64,000 nucleotides of DNA from Sediminicola sp037203765 (GCF_037203765.1 NZ_JBBCAS010000003.1:248001-312000); one strand, 5' to 3'. Numbered from the stretch's first letter, positions 45,448-55,098 are shown. The notes: generated by a model from the letters alone, not told the origin. Program-made: numbers and translations.

Positions 45448-45493
45448 AGTAGGGTTTTTTCTACATTTCTTTCAGCCCTTTGATAGCAAGGCT

Positions 45494-46441
45494 TTAGCGC
45501 ACATAAGCGTTTTTTGACAAATTAAGGCCATTTAAAACATCCTGGGTGGCCATTTTTCGTTTTCCGGGCAATTGAATTTCCATAAGCTTTAAAAAGCCTC
45601 CGTCAACGGCCACTTTAATGGTTTTTTTATCCAATACCAAGCTACCCGTTTCCTGTGAATGCGATTCTTCCTCTTTTTCAGCTGCATATATCTTTAAGAA
45701 GAGTTCCTCATCACCGTTGTACAAGGTGGTCCATGCGGCAGGATATGGGCTCAGGCCCCTGATGTGGTTGTAGATATCGGCTATGGGTAAGGACCAATTG
45801 ATTTCACAGGTCTCTTTGTGAATTTTATGGGCCAATTTTAGCTCTCCCGTCTGTGGTTGTTTGATGGTCTTTACTTCTCCTGACTTGACGAGCTCAACGG
45901 TTTTTAAAACTAGATCGGCCCCAAGGTGCATCAATTTGTCGTGCAGGTCCCCAGCTGATTCCTCCGGACCAATAGTGGTTGCTTCCTGCAATATGATCTC
46001 TCCCGTATCAATTTTGTCATCGATAAAAAAGGTGCTGACCCCTGTTTCTGTTTCTCCGTTGATAATAGCCCAATTGATCGGAGCAGCTCCACGGTAATGG
46101 GGCAGCAGGGAGGCATGAAGGTTAAAAGTGCCAAATTCTGGCATTTCCCAAACGACTCTAGGCAGCATACGAAAGGCTACAATGATCTGTAGATTGGCTT
46201 CAAGGGCTCGCAGTTCTTTTAAAAAATCCTCGTTCTTTAGATTTGTTGGTTGTAGAACGGGCAGATCATGTTTCAAAGCGTATTGTTTGACCGCTGATTC
46301 CTGCAAATTTCTTCCACGTCCTGCAGGCTTATCGGGAGCTGTGATCACTCCGACCACATGGCAAGAGTTTTGGACAAGCTTGTCCAAAATGGCAACGGCA
46401 AAATCTGGGGTTCCCATAAATACGATTCGTAAATCTTTCAT
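45494..46441 (-). CDS. fmt: Methionyl-tRNA formyltransferase
   Basis: 315 aa, family length. N-terminal formyl-transferase domain with IVFMGTPDFAV and the signature HASLLPHYRGAAPINWAI, then a C-terminal tRNA-binding domain (LKLMEIQLPGKRKM). It formylates Met-tRNAi for initiation. It starts two bases after the recQ stop codon, so the two are co-transcribed. def is not adjacent. Confidence 0.97.
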   Translation of the reverse strand: MKDLRIVFMGTPDFAVAILDKLVQNSCHVVGVITAPDKPAGRGRNLQESAVKQYALKHDLPVLQPTNLKNEDFLKELRALEANLQIIVAFRMLPRVVWEMPEFGTFNLHASLLPHYRGAAPINWAIINGETETGVSTFFIDDKIDTGEIILQEATTIGPEESAGDLHDKLMHLGADLVLKTVELVKSGEVKTIKQPQTGELKLAHKIHKETCEINWSLPIADIYNHIRGLSPYPAAWTTLYNGDEELFLKIYAAEKEEESHSQETGSLVLDKKTIKVAVDGGFLKLMEIQLPGKRKMATQDVLNGLNLSKNAYVR

Positions 46442-46442
46442 G

Positions 46443-48338
46443 TTATACTATTTTATATTCGTTTTTTGTGGTGATGGCTATGCGTCCATCTTCCAATAGG
46501 CCCTGTAATACGATCAAAATGGTTTCTTCCCTATAGGTCAGTGCCAAGGTTAGGTTTTTTGAGGACTGATCGCCTTTGCGCAATATTTTTAGAATATCGT
46601 CCACCACTAAATTTTGTATATCCGAATCTATCTTGTTTTTGCTCAGGCACACATCACAAATACCGCAGGCTTTCCTTTCTTCTCCAAAATAATGTAGTAA
46701 TTGTTTGCTCCTACAAACCTTATCATTGTTGATATAGGACAACATACTTTCAATATTATTGATTTTGACCTGTTGCTGTTCCTTAACTTTTCTCGCGAAA
46801 ATATTAATGGTCCGATCATCTTCCCGTGGGGCCAGAAAAATTATTTCCAGATCGCTGCTCTGTGCCTTATAATCAACAATGCCATCCGTATGCATTTCTT
46901 CAAGCGCTTGAAGGATTCGTTCCTCTGGGATATTGGTTTTTTTGGATATTAGTATGGGATTGATTTTGGTTGGATGTTCAAAAATGCCCCCATATGTCCT
47001 CAATATGGTTTGGATCAGTTGGGCAATAGACTTGTGGGTCTCCAAATAGTAAAATACCTGTGCTTTGGTGGCTATAAATTGAAGTGTGACCTTTTTGGCG
47101 AATGACTCTGAAAGGGAAATCACCGAATTTTGATCCAAGATCCGAAGCCCGTTATAGGTCAAAGAGGTATTTAATTTATAGGTGTCACAAAATCTATTGA
47201 AATGAAACTGAAACGTCTCAGCGGTACTTTCACCATAGGAAATTTGGAAATAGTTGTTTAATTTTCGATACAAAAGTTTTAGGAATTCAACATCCGGTAG
47301 AACGCTCAAAAATTGCTGTTTTACCTGGGTTTCATCCGCTTTGTTAAGAATCATCACAGCCTTGGCAGGTGCACCATCCCTTCCGGCCCTTCCGGCCTCT
47401 TGAAAATAGTTTTCCAAGCTATCAGGTATTTGATAGTGTACCACTAGTTCCACATCGGGCTTGTCTATACCCATTCCAAATGCATTGGTGGCTACCATGA
47501 CCTGTACCTTGTTCTCCAACCATAATTGGAGCCGCTTCGTTTTTTCCTTTTTGGGAATGCCACCATGGAAAAAGGTAGTGGCACATTGATCGGAATTCAG
47601 GAGGTCCGACAGTTCTTGGGCAGACCTTCTTGTTCTCACATAGACTATGGCGCTTTTTTGCAGGCCTTGGCATAATTTTTTTAATTGGAACTTTTTGTCC
47701 TCATTCCAATTCACCTGAAAAGAAATGTTGTCCCTGGAAAACGAATCTTTGAAAACTGCAGCCGCTGATAATTGTAGGTTTTCCGTAATATCTTGAGCCA
47801 CTTTTGGTGTTGCGGTAGCGGTAAGGGCAATTATCGGGACTTCCGGTAACAGTTCGCGAAGTACATTGCAATTGAGATAGGCTGGTCTAAAGTCGTTCCC
47901 CCATTGTGAGATACAATGTGCCTCATCAATAGCGATAAGGTTTACATTCATCCTTTGAATCCGTTCTTGTACAAGTTCTTGTTGCAAACGTTCCGGTGAG
48001 AGGTACAGGAACTTGTAATTGCCAAACATACAATTGTCCAAAAGGTCTATCACTTCATCGAAAGAAATACCTCCAGTTAAGGAGAGGGCCTTGATCCCCT
48101 TGTTTTTTAGGGCATCTACCTGATTTTGGATCAAAGCGATCAATGGAGATACCACAATGCAGAGTCCGTCCTTTGCCATGGCAGGGACCTGATAGCACAG
48201 TGATTTTCCACCACCGGTTGGAAGGAGGGCCAGAACATCCCTTCCTTGGATCACGGTCTCAATAATTTGTTCCTGTGACCCTCTAAATTGGGAAAAGCCC
48301 CAATATTTTTTTAATATTTCCTGAGGGTCCTTGATCAC
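46443..48338 (-). CDS. recQ: RecQ-type ATP-dependent DNA helicase (short form)
   Basis: 631 aa. Walker A LLPTGGGKSLCYQVP, DEAH box IDEAHCISQWGNDFRP, and the helicase C-terminal QEAGRAGRDG motif are present. The RQC zinc-binding cysteines are in CRSKQLL and CGICDVC. No HRDC domain is visible at the C-terminus, as in the shorter Bacteroidota RecQ paralogues. It unwinds DNA during recombination and repair. It starts two bases after the upstream ATPase gene. Confidence 0.95.
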   Translation of the reverse strand: MIKDPQEILKKYWGFSQFRGSQEQIIETVIQGRDVLALLPTGGGKSLCYQVPAMAKDGLCIVVSPLIALIQNQVDALKNKGIKALSLTGGISFDEVIDLLDNCMFGNYKFLYLSPERLQQELVQERIQRMNVNLIAIDEAHCISQWGNDFRPAYLNCNVLRELLPEVPIIALTATATPKVAQDITENLQLSAAAVFKDSFSRDNISFQVNWNEDKKFQLKKLCQGLQKSAIVYVRTRRSAQELSDLLNSDQCATTFFHGGIPKKEKTKRLQLWLENKVQVMVATNAFGMGIDKPDVELVVHYQIPDSLENYFQEAGRAGRDGAPAKAVMILNKADETQVKQQFLSVLPDVEFLKLLYRKLNNYFQISYGESTAETFQFHFNRFCDTYKLNTSLTYNGLRILDQNSVISLSESFAKKVTLQFIATKAQVFYYLETHKSIAQLIQTILRTYGGIFEHPTKINPILISKKTNIPEERILQALEEMHTDGIVDYKAQSSDLEIIFLAPREDDRTINIFARKVKEQQQVKINNIESMLSYINNDKVCRSKQLLHYFGEERKACGICDVCLSKNKIDSDIQNLVVDDILKILRKGDQSSKNLTLALTYREETILIVLQGLLEDGRIAITTKNEYKIV

Positions 48339-48340
48339 TA

Positions 48341-48901
48341 TTAAATTTTTACTTTGTTGAGAATAAAGGACAACCTTTCTTCCACCGAACCCTTGGGCAC
48401 GTGAATAGTGTTGTAGCCATATTTTTCATAGCTGGCCTCCAAGCAATCATGGATTCGAAGGGCCTCATCATAATTTTCATACCGTTCCCCGTCTGTCGCA
48501 TAGATTTCCTTCCAAGGGGGCAAAAGAAATACCGTATCATAAATATACTTTTCACAGGCTTCAATATAGCTGTGGTCATAACTTTGGTCAAAACAGTCCA
48601 AATAGGCCACAACATCGGGTAGTCCACGATCCATAAAAACGTGCTCGGCCTTCATTTTTGATGCCTCGTGAAACTGGTTGATTCTGCCTTCGGTGATTTT
48701 TTTGCTGAACAATAGGGGGTCTGTCACAAACAGTTGTTCAATGCCCTGTTCCCTGGCTTCCAGGGTGACACTTCTGGATATTTCATGAATACAGGGCAGC
48801 CCCATCAATTCTATTTTTTCTACAATCGATGTTTTTCCGGTACTAGGACCTCCTGTGATAACAATTTTTTTTGGCTCCAATAAAAATGTTTTATGCGGCA
48901 A
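48341..48901 (-). CDS. AAA_28-type P-loop NTPase
   Basis: 186 aa. Walker A GGPSTGKTS sits near residue 17 and a DRG motif near residue 93 (FMDRGLPDVVAYL). It resembles the NadR/Ttd14 kinase-like AAA_28 family, often annotated simply as ATPase. The substrate is unknown; phosphorylation of a nucleoside-type molecule is possible. It is the first gene of a run with recQ and fmt, divergent from the DUF493 gene. Confidence 0.85.
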   Translation of the reverse strand: MPHKTFLLEPKKIVITGGPSTGKTSIVEKIELMGLPCIHEISRSVTLEAREQGIEQLFVTDPLLFSKKITEGRINQFHEASKMKAEHVFMDRGLPDVVAYLDCFDQSYDHSYIEACEKYIYDTVFLLPPWKEIYATDGERYENYDEALRIHDCLEASYEKYGYNTIHVPKGSVEERLSFILNKVKI

Positions 48902-48946
48902 AGTTAATGAAATAGCTACTAGAGTAAAAAATTGCAGCGGTTACTT

Positions 48947-48954
48947 TATATTTG
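48947..48954 (+). promoter_or_regulatory. -7 promoter box for DUF493 gene
   Basis: TATATTTG matches TAnnTTTG and lies 13 bp before the ATG at 48968, implying a very short leader. The nearest upstream TTG is too close (12 bp) to be a standard -33 element. Confidence 0.35.
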
Positions 48955-48967
48955 CAAAAAGAATTAT

Positions 48968-49255
48968 ATGGATCCTGAAAAATCGGAAGAATTTTACAGA
49001 AAGCTAAAAACCCAATTGGAAGAAACCAGCACATGGCCTTCCAATTACCTCTATAAATTTATTGTTCCCACTGATCAGGAACGTATTGTCCAAATCCATA
49101 AGATCTTTGATAATACGGGTGCGGTCATAGAGTCCAAACAATCCAAAAAAGGGAAATACACCAGTTTATCGATTACTGTAAATCTCAAAAATGCCGATGC
49201 GGTCATCGAAAAATATAAGGAAGTAGGGAAGGTCAAAGGGGTTATATCACTTTAA
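48968..49255 (+). CDS. DUF493 (YbeD-like) protein
   Basis: 95 aa from the ATG giving MDPEKSEEFYRKLKTQLEE; a TTG further upstream would overlap the promoter box. DUF493/YbeD ferredoxin-like fold with FKFIVPTD-type core (YLYKFIVPTDQERI) and C-terminal GVISL. Probably a small regulatory ligand-binding protein; function unresolved. Confidence 0.9.
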   Translation: MDPEKSEEFYRKLKTQLEETSTWPSNYLYKFIVPTDQERIVQIHKIFDNTGAVIESKQSKKGKYTSLSITVNLKNADAVIEKYKEVGKVKGVISL

Positions 49256-49344
49256 TAATAGTAATTGTACCATATTTTTGTTAATTTGCAGTCCTTATAA
49301 GTTTACTTCACTTATTATTATTTATTTAAGCAAATTCTTTTAAT

Positions 49345-49995
49345 TTGAATCTAGTAGAAAACATAGAGTACAATACTGAGCGCCCACAGCTCATTATTCC
49401 TGAGTACGGAAGACATTTCCAAAAAATGGTGGACCATGCCATGACCATCGAAGATAGATCGGAACGCAATAGGATTGCCAAGGCCATCATCAGTGTCATG
49501 GGTAATATTCAGCCGCATTTGAGGGATGTTCCGGACTTTCAGCACAAATTATGGGACCAACTGTTTATCATGTCCGATTTTAAGTTGGATGTGGATTCAC
49601 CGTATCCCATTACAAGTAAAGAGATCCTTCAGAAGAAGCCGGATCCTCTTGCCTATCCACAAAATTTTCCGAAATACCGTTTTTATGGGAACAACATCAA
49701 AAGAATGATCGATGTGGCCGTGAAATGGGAAAAGGGCGACATGCGTGACGGTCTTGAATATGCCATTGCCAACCACATGAAAAAATGTTACCTGAACTGG
49801 AACAAAGACGTGGTAGATGATAGTGCCATATTCAATCATTTGTATGAACTGAGCAACGGACAGATCGATCTAAAGGGTGAAAACCTCACAGAAAGTGGAC
49901 AGTTCCTTAAGAACAGGGTTGCCAAAACCCCAAGGAGCAGCAGTTCCAAGAAGAACCAAAGAAGCAGTACTAACCGCGGTAAAAAGCGATATTAA
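49345..49995 (+). CDS. DUF4290 protein
   Basis: 216 aa from a TTG codon; the N-terminus LNLVENIEYNTERPQLIIPEYG fits the family and no ATG is nearby. Mostly helical with a basic, Ser/Arg-rich C-terminal tail (residues ~193-216). Cytosolic, Bacteroidota-specific, unknown function. A TATTTTTG box at 49273-49280 may be its -7 element. It is 14 bp upstream of murA and probably co-transcribed, which suggests a cell-envelope link. Confidence 0.88.
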   Translation: MNLVENIEYNTERPQLIIPEYGRHFQKMVDHAMTIEDRSERNRIAKAIISVMGNIQPHLRDVPDFQHKLWDQLFIMSDFKLDVDSPYPITSKEILQKKPDPLAYPQNFPKYRFYGNNIKRMIDVAVKWEKGDMRDGLEYAIANHMKKCYLNWNKDVVDDSAIFNHLYELSNGQIDLKGENLTESGQFLKNRVAKTPRSSSSKKNQRSSTNRGKKRY

Positions 49996-50009
49996 TATTT
50001 TCAACGTAA

Positions 50010-51317
50010 ATGGGAACATTTAGGATTGAAGGTGGACACCAACTACATGGTGAGATTACACCACAAGGAGCAAAAAATGAGGCACTACAAATTTTATGTG
50101 CCGTTCTATTGACTCCAGAAAGCGTTACAATCAACAACATACCCGACATTGTAGATGTCAATAAACTGATTTCCCTTTTGGAGGACCTTGGGGTCAAGAT
50201 CCAAAAGAAAGGCAAAGGATCCTTTACCTTTAAGGCCGATGATGTGAATTTGGAATACCTCCAATCCGACCAGTTCAAAAAGGACGGTAGGGGTCTTAGG
50301 GGCTCCATCATGTTGGTAGGGCCTTTATTGGCTCGTTTTGGAAAAGGGTATATCCCAAAACCCGGAGGGGACAAAATAGGTCGTCGTCGTTTGGATACCC
50401 ATTTCGAGGGGTTGATAAAACTGGGAGCAAAATTTAGGTACAACAAGGAAGAGTTGTTCTATGGGGTAGAGGCGAAAAAATTAAAAGGCACTTATATGCT
50501 TTTGGATGAGGCTTCTGTTACTGGAACGGCCAATATCCTAATGGCAGCCGTATTGGCAGAAGGGGAAACCACCATTTACAATGCAGCCTGCGAGCCTTAT
50601 TTACAACAGTTGTGCAAAATGCTCAACAGGATGGGGGCAAAGATCACAGGAGTGGGCTCCAATTTGTTGAAAATTCAAGGAGTAGAAAAATTGGGTGGGA
50701 CGGAGCATACCATGTTGCCCGATATGATTGAGATTGGAAGCTGGATTGGTCTTGCTGCCATGACCCGTAGTGAACTGACCATAAAAAATGTAAGTTGGGA
50801 CGATCTGGGCCAGATCCCTACCGTTTTTAGAAAACTTGGGATTACCTTGGACCGCAAGGGAGACGATATTTACATTCCAGCCCATAAAGATGGGTACGAG
50901 ATACAGAACTATATTGATGGATCCATTTTAACCATAGCCGATGCCCCATGGCCTGGTCTAACACCGGATTTGCTGAGTATAATCTTGGTGATGGCCACCC
51001 AGGCAAAGGGTGAAATATTGGTACATCAAAAGATGTTCGAAAGCCGTTTGTTCTTCGTGGATAAGCTGATAGATATGGGAGCAAAGATTATTCTTTGCGA
51101 TCCGCATAGGGCAACGATCATTGGTCACGATTTTAAGTCGACCTTGAAGGCAACAACCATGGTGTCACCTGATATTAGGGCCGGAATTTCCCTGTTGATA
51201 GCGGCGCTATCGGCGAAAGGAACCTCTACCATCCATAATATTGAGCAAATAGATAGGGGTTACGAAAACATAGATGAACGTCTTAGGGCCATTGGTGCCA
51301 AGATCGTAAGGTTGTAA
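50010..51317 (+). CDS. murA: UDP-N-acetylglucosamine 1-carboxyvinyltransferase with Asp at active site
   Basis: 435 aa, first committed step of peptidoglycan synthesis (enolpyruvyl transfer from PEP to UDP-GlcNAc). It has the N-terminal QGAKNEALQIL lysine/asparagine motif and EPSP-synthase-like repeats. The loop that carries Cys115 in E. coli reads PKPGGDKIGRRRLDTHFEGL, with Asp121 in place of Cys. This Cys-to-Asp form is known in some bacteria and prevents covalent attack by fosfomycin. Convergent with the next gene with one base between. Confidence 0.95.
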   Translation: MGTFRIEGGHQLHGEITPQGAKNEALQILCAVLLTPESVTINNIPDIVDVNKLISLLEDLGVKIQKKGKGSFTFKADDVNLEYLQSDQFKKDGRGLRGSIMLVGPLLARFGKGYIPKPGGDKIGRRRLDTHFEGLIKLGAKFRYNKEELFYGVEAKKLKGTYMLLDEASVTGTANILMAAVLAEGETTIYNAACEPYLQQLCKMLNRMGAKITGVGSNLLKIQGVEKLGGTEHTMLPDMIEIGSWIGLAAMTRSELTIKNVSWDDLGQIPTVFRKLGITLDRKGDDIYIPAHKDGYEIQNYIDGSILTIADAPWPGLTPDLLSIILVMATQAKGEILVHQKMFESRLFFVDKLIDMGAKIILCDPHRATIIGHDFKSTLKATTMVSPDIRAGISLLIAALSAKGTSTIHNIEQIDRGYENIDERLRAIGAKIVRL

Positions 51318-51318
51318 T

Positions 51319-51732
51319 TTAGGGTTTTATCCATTCCAGGATACTCCAAACACAGATTAAATTCCATAACATAGTACGAATCCAATTTCTTTTTTCCAGT
51401 TGATGTAGATCTTCCGGGAAGAAGGAGTTGGATTCTATTTTTCGATGTAAGGGCACAAAAATGGAGAAGGTAATGACCCAAAGGGATAGTACAACAATAA
51501 AACTTCCAATAGTATATAAGGATTGGGCCCGGTAAACTTGGATGCCACTAATGATAAGCTGCCCGAGCATTAGGGGAATTACAATGTAGGCGATGCACGT
51601 CGTGTATTTGTGGTGCCATTTGACCAGATCAGGAATAGCAAAGAATTTAAAACTGGGATATACCACCAGTTGTACCATCCAGATCAGTACGACAAGGCCA
51701 AAATCAATTAAAACTCTTAAATTTTCAATCAT
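51319..51732 (-). CDS. Small four-helix membrane protein
   Basis: 137 aa with four hydrophobic segments (residues ~5-25, 45-65, 73-95, 115-135). I recognise no named family, although length and topology recall DUF1772/DUF4149-type proteins. It follows the pirin gene on the same strand with a 23-bp gap and may be co-transcribed. Function unknown. Confidence 0.7.
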   Translation of the reverse strand: MIENLRVLIDFGLVVLIWMVQLVVYPSFKFFAIPDLVKWHHKYTTCIAYIVIPLMLGQLIISGIQVYRAQSLYTIGSFIVVLSLWVITFSIFVPLHRKIESNSFFPEDLHQLEKRNWIRTMLWNLICVWSILEWIKP

Positions 51733-51755
51733 CTATAGATGTAACTTGAAACAAT

Positions 51756-52754
51756 TTATTTTTCAACGATAGATCCATCAGGGTATTGGGCAAACCTGCC
51801 TTTTTCTCGGGGGTGAACATGATCTGGATAGGGCCACGGCCATCCCCCAAATTGGGTCAATTGGTATTCTTGCATGGCCTGTTGTATCTCCTGGTCCGTA
51901 TTCATTACAAAGGGGCCATATTTGGCAACCGGTTCATCTATTGGTTTTCCTTGAAGCATCAGAAAGGAAGCCTTGCTCGAGCTACTTTTTAGTACTGTTT
52001 CTTGGTCCGATTGCAAATCGATTCCATGAGAGGAAGCAATTTCCTTTTCGCCCACCAGGCAGTGGTCACCTTCATAGAAATATAGGCTCCTATTTACAGC
52101 TTTGCTAGTGGGGGGCAATACAAATTCGGAATTGGGTTCCAAATGGATATTCCATACCGCAACCTCATTTTCTGGATCTGCAGCCCATGAATTGGGAGCG
52201 GGTTTCGGTGCTACATTTCCTTTGAAGCTCCCAGCTATGACCTTGACCTTGGATCCATGGCTTTGTACCATGGGAATATCTTCATGCCATAACATGGCAA
52301 AATGGGGGTCCACAAATTTATTGGATTTGGGCAGGTTCAACCAGATCTGGAATAGCTCCAAGGGGTTTTCTTCCGCTGTTTTAAGTAACGGGAACATTTC
52401 GGAATGTTGTACCCCTCTGCCCGCTGTCATCCATTGAACATCTCCCTCTCCAAAGCGTCCCGCTGCGCCCAAAGAGTCGGAATGGTCACAGTACCCCTTG
52501 TTGACAATGGTAATGGTCTCAAACCCCCTATGTGGATGATAAGGAAAACCAGGGATGGTCTGTCCGTGATACATGCGCCATCCATCCTTTATGGTAAAAT
52601 CATTTCCTAGATTTCTTCCTGCAAGGGAAGCAGCAGGTCCCATATCCTCATTGCCCTTGGGATAATGGTCCAAATGGAACACACAAAATAAAAAAGGATC
52701 CTGTGTTTGCCATGGGAAGCCCAAGGGGTACATGTTTTTGATGGAGTCTTTCAT
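51756..52754 (-). CDS. Pirin-family protein
   Basis: 332 aa from the ATG giving MKDSIKNMYPLGFPWQ; an upstream ATG would overlap the VOC gene. Bicupin pirin with metal ligands in YHPHRGFETITIV (HxH) and GRGVQHSEMF. Pirins can act as quercetin dioxygenases or redox-sensing cofactors. The C-terminal cupin is degenerate (FVMNTDQEIQQAM), as usual. Confidence 0.9.
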   Translation of the reverse strand: MKDSIKNMYPLGFPWQTQDPFLFCVFHLDHYPKGNEDMGPAASLAGRNLGNDFTIKDGWRMYHGQTIPGFPYHPHRGFETITIVNKGYCDHSDSLGAAGRFGEGDVQWMTAGRGVQHSEMFPLLKTAEENPLELFQIWLNLPKSNKFVDPHFAMLWHEDIPMVQSHGSKVKVIAGSFKGNVAPKPAPNSWAADPENEVAVWNIHLEPNSEFVLPPTSKAVNRSLYFYEGDHCLVGEKEIASSHGIDLQSDQETVLKSSSSKASFLMLQGKPIDEPVAKYGPFVMNTDQEIQQAMQEYQLTQFGGWPWPYPDHVHPREKGRFAQYPDGSIVEK

Positions 52755-52800
52755 GATTGAAGAATTTAAATAAGGCGTAAAATATGCAGATTCAAAACTG

Positions 52801-53244
52801 TTAATATGCGGCATCGTTAATTTCTATCCAGTATCCTTCGGGGTCTCGGAGATAAATCTGTTTCACTCCATCGGCCCTTAGGGTAATGGCGCTCTTGGTT
52901 CCGGGCCAATCCTCATATTCAATATTATTTTTGTTCAGATGGGTGATAAACTCATCCAATTTCTGGGTAGAAAGGCAGAGATGCATGGACTTGTGTTTTT
53001 TCATGACCACCGTATCCTTTAAAATAAGGTGTAGCTGGGTATTCCCATGTACTTTGAACCAGCGGAATCCAGGATCATTGGTAGGATGGGGAATTTCTTT
53101 TAGTTGTAGGACGTTGGCGTAAAAATCACCACTTTTTTGTAGATCGTTCACGATCAAGGACGAATGGTCAATGGCAAAATCAAAGCTTTGGGCCTTGATC
53201 GTGGCAGTGCAAAGTAAGAGGAGCAATAAAGGAAAATATCTCAT
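52801..53244 (-). CDS. Exported VOC (glyoxalase-fold) protein
   Basis: 147 aa. A 19-residue signal peptide ends at TIKAQ, followed by one VOC domain (DHSSLIVNDLQKSGDFYANVL; QIYLRDPEGYWIEIND). Metal-binding residues include His27 and the terminal Glu. Export is unusual for this fold. Substrate unknown. Confidence 0.85.
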   Translation of the reverse strand: MRYFPLLLLLLCTATIKAQSFDFAIDHSSLIVNDLQKSGDFYANVLQLKEIPHPTNDPGFRWFKVHGNTQLHLILKDTVVMKKHKSMHLCLSTQKLDEFITHLNKNNIEYEDWPGTKSAITLRADGVKQIYLRDPEGYWIEINDAAY

Positions 53245-53294
53245 GAAATATAAGTTGTATTATGAGGATACAAGATACTCAAAATAACCAAAGC

Positions 53295-53708
53295 TCATGG
53301 CAGTGTTTTTTCCATGACCACATAGTCTATATGATCTTTTCTAAATGTGATGGACGTCTCCTGCAGACCAAATTTATGGTAAAAACCAACTTTATCCTTT
53401 CTAGCATTGCACCATATTCTCTTGACGCCTTGTTTTTGTGCTTCCTTTAGTACATGCTCCAAAATCTGACTACCATATCCCTTGTTCTGTTCTTGCGTCA
53501 TAGTGGCCAATTTCCTAAACTGTGCCATATCCTCTTTTACGAATAAAGAAACAACTGAAAGAAGTTTTTCGTTCTCATATAGCCCAAAATGTCTGCCTTC
53601 CAGATCTTCGGGCAATTTTACGTACTCCAAAGGTTTATTGGGCCACATGACCTCCTGTCTCAATTTCCAGGTAGCATTTGCTGGGATGATTTTTATATGA
53701 ATACCCAT
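53295..53708 (-). CDS. GNAT-family N-acetyltransferase
   Basis: 137 aa. GNAT fold with the acetyl-CoA loop motif QEQNKGYGSQILEHVL (Q/RxxGxG type) and the following strand IWCNARKDKVGFYHKFGL. Cytosolic; acceptor unknown. Confidence 0.88.
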   Translation of the reverse strand: MGIHIKIIPANATWKLRQEVMWPNKPLEYVKLPEDLEGRHFGLYENEKLLSVVSLFVKEDMAQFRKLATMTQEQNKGYGSQILEHVLKEAQKQGVKRIWCNARKDKVGFYHKFGLQETSITFRKDHIDYVVMEKTLP

Positions 53709-53836
53709 TTATAAATTGTATTTTCCTTTAATATCAATTGTTGGATCGGTTTAAATAGATGAAGATGAGATATTAAAAGCAGGTAAGGGCATTATTTTTA
53801 AAATTCTTAGGTCAGTCCGATTTATAAATGATTGTC

Positions 53837-54496
53837 CTATTCTTGCCTATACTTTGTCATAATTTCTTTAAAGAGTTCACCGGTGGAGGGTGGGGTATAG
53901 GATATGGCATTTGCCCCACATTGAATAACCCTTAAGATACTTTCATCATCTTTTCCCCCAGTGGCCAAAATGGCTACCTGATCATTGTACTCCCTGATAC
54001 GATTTACAATTTGGTCTGTTTTATCGGCTCCGGAAACATTGAAGATGTCCACTCCGGCTTCAATTCTTCCTTTGAAATCGTCCTTTTCAGAAACAACGGT
54101 AATGGTCACCGGGATATCTATTTTCTCCTTTAGGCGTTTAATAAGATCATTGGGGGTAGGCTTATTGAGGACCACACCCAAAGCTCCTTGGTATTCTGCC
54201 TGCATGGCCAGTTCCAAAGACCTTTTTCCTGTGGTCATTCCGCCTCCCACACCACAAAAAATAGGTTTGTCGGCCGCAAGGATCAAAGCGTGGGCAATCA
54301 TGGGTTGAGGTGTAAACGGATACACGGCAATAATAGCATTGGCATTGGTGTTTCGTATGATGGCCACATCGGTTGAAAAAAGGAAAGACTTTAAAAGCTG
54401 TCCAAAGACGCGGATGCCCGAACACTGTTCAATAGATTCGGGTACGGTAACAATGTTGTTCCGGAGCTTACTACCAAAGGAAGGGATGTCTCTCAT
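53837..54496 (-). CDS. TIM-barrel-like protein of unknown function
   Basis: 219 aa. A beta/alpha pattern with glycine-rich turns typical of a TIM barrel (CGVGGGMTTGKRS; IFNVSGADKTDQI; ILATGGKDDESI). Similar proteins are often labelled hydrolase without evidence. No signal peptide. Substrate and reaction unknown; a phosphate-binding site at GGKDDES is possible. Confidence 0.6.
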   Translation of the reverse strand: MRDIPSFGSKLRNNIVTVPESIEQCSGIRVFGQLLKSFLFSTDVAIIRNTNANAIIAVYPFTPQPMIAHALILAADKPIFCGVGGGMTTGKRSLELAMQAEYQGALGVVLNKPTPNDLIKRLKEKIDIPVTITVVSEKDDFKGRIEAGVDIFNVSGADKTDQIVNRIREYNDQVAILATGGKDDESILRVIQCGANAISYTPPSTGELFKEIMTKYRQE

Positions 54497-54591
54497 GGCT
54501 TTTGTGATGGTACGATTTATAGTTCCTTATAACTTGACATTTTCAGATCTAAAAATAGGAATTGGCAGGAAACAATTTGCGTTTTATACAA

Positions 54592-55098
54592 TCATCTTTT
54601 AACTCCATGCGTGGTGAAGGAAATTCCCTGTTGTCCCGTAGTGGAAATCATGACTGCCTCAAAAAGAGGTTCGTGTATGTTTTTTTTGGTCGCCCATTCA
54701 AAGGTGAAGTTGGCACCTGTTCCACCGTGCATATCATCTTGGTCTATGACAATGTGAATGGTTTCTAAAGGCTTAATGAAAATGGGCTCTTTAAAATACG
54801 TCCTTATCAATTTTCCTTTAGTATCAAAATAGTCCGTACGAAGGATATACACAGAATCTTTAGAACTGATATTGCGCAGACTCGCCGTAGCGGTTAAACT
54901 ATGTGTCCCTTTTTCACTTCTATCATAGATTTCTGAATAGATGGACAAATACGTACTTCCCTTGACCAGACTATCGGTGGGATTGAGCTTTATTTTTCGC
55001 TTTTCCCAGTTTACGGGGTCCATATGACTTACTTCCTTGGATTCCTCACATCCAACAGTAATTAAAATACAGAATAGGAGTAGGCTTATGGACCTCAT
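54592..55098 (-). CDS. DUF3124 lipoprotein
   Basis: 168 aa from the ATG giving MRSISLLLFCILITVGC (175 aa if the ATG at 55119 is used). The lipobox ITVGC is clear. The rest matches DUF3124: GSTYLSIYSEIYDRSEKGTHSLTATASLRN and VIDQDDMHGGTGANFTFEW. Probably periplasmic and membrane-anchored; function unknown. Confidence 0.83.
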   Translation of the reverse strand: MRSISLLLFCILITVGCEESKEVSHMDPVNWEKRKIKLNPTDSLVKGSTYLSIYSEIYDRSEKGTHSLTATASLRNISSKDSVYILRTDYFDTKGKLIRTYFKEPIFIKPLETIHIVIDQDDMHGGTGANFTFEWATKKNIHEPLFEAVMISTTGQQGISFTTHGVKR

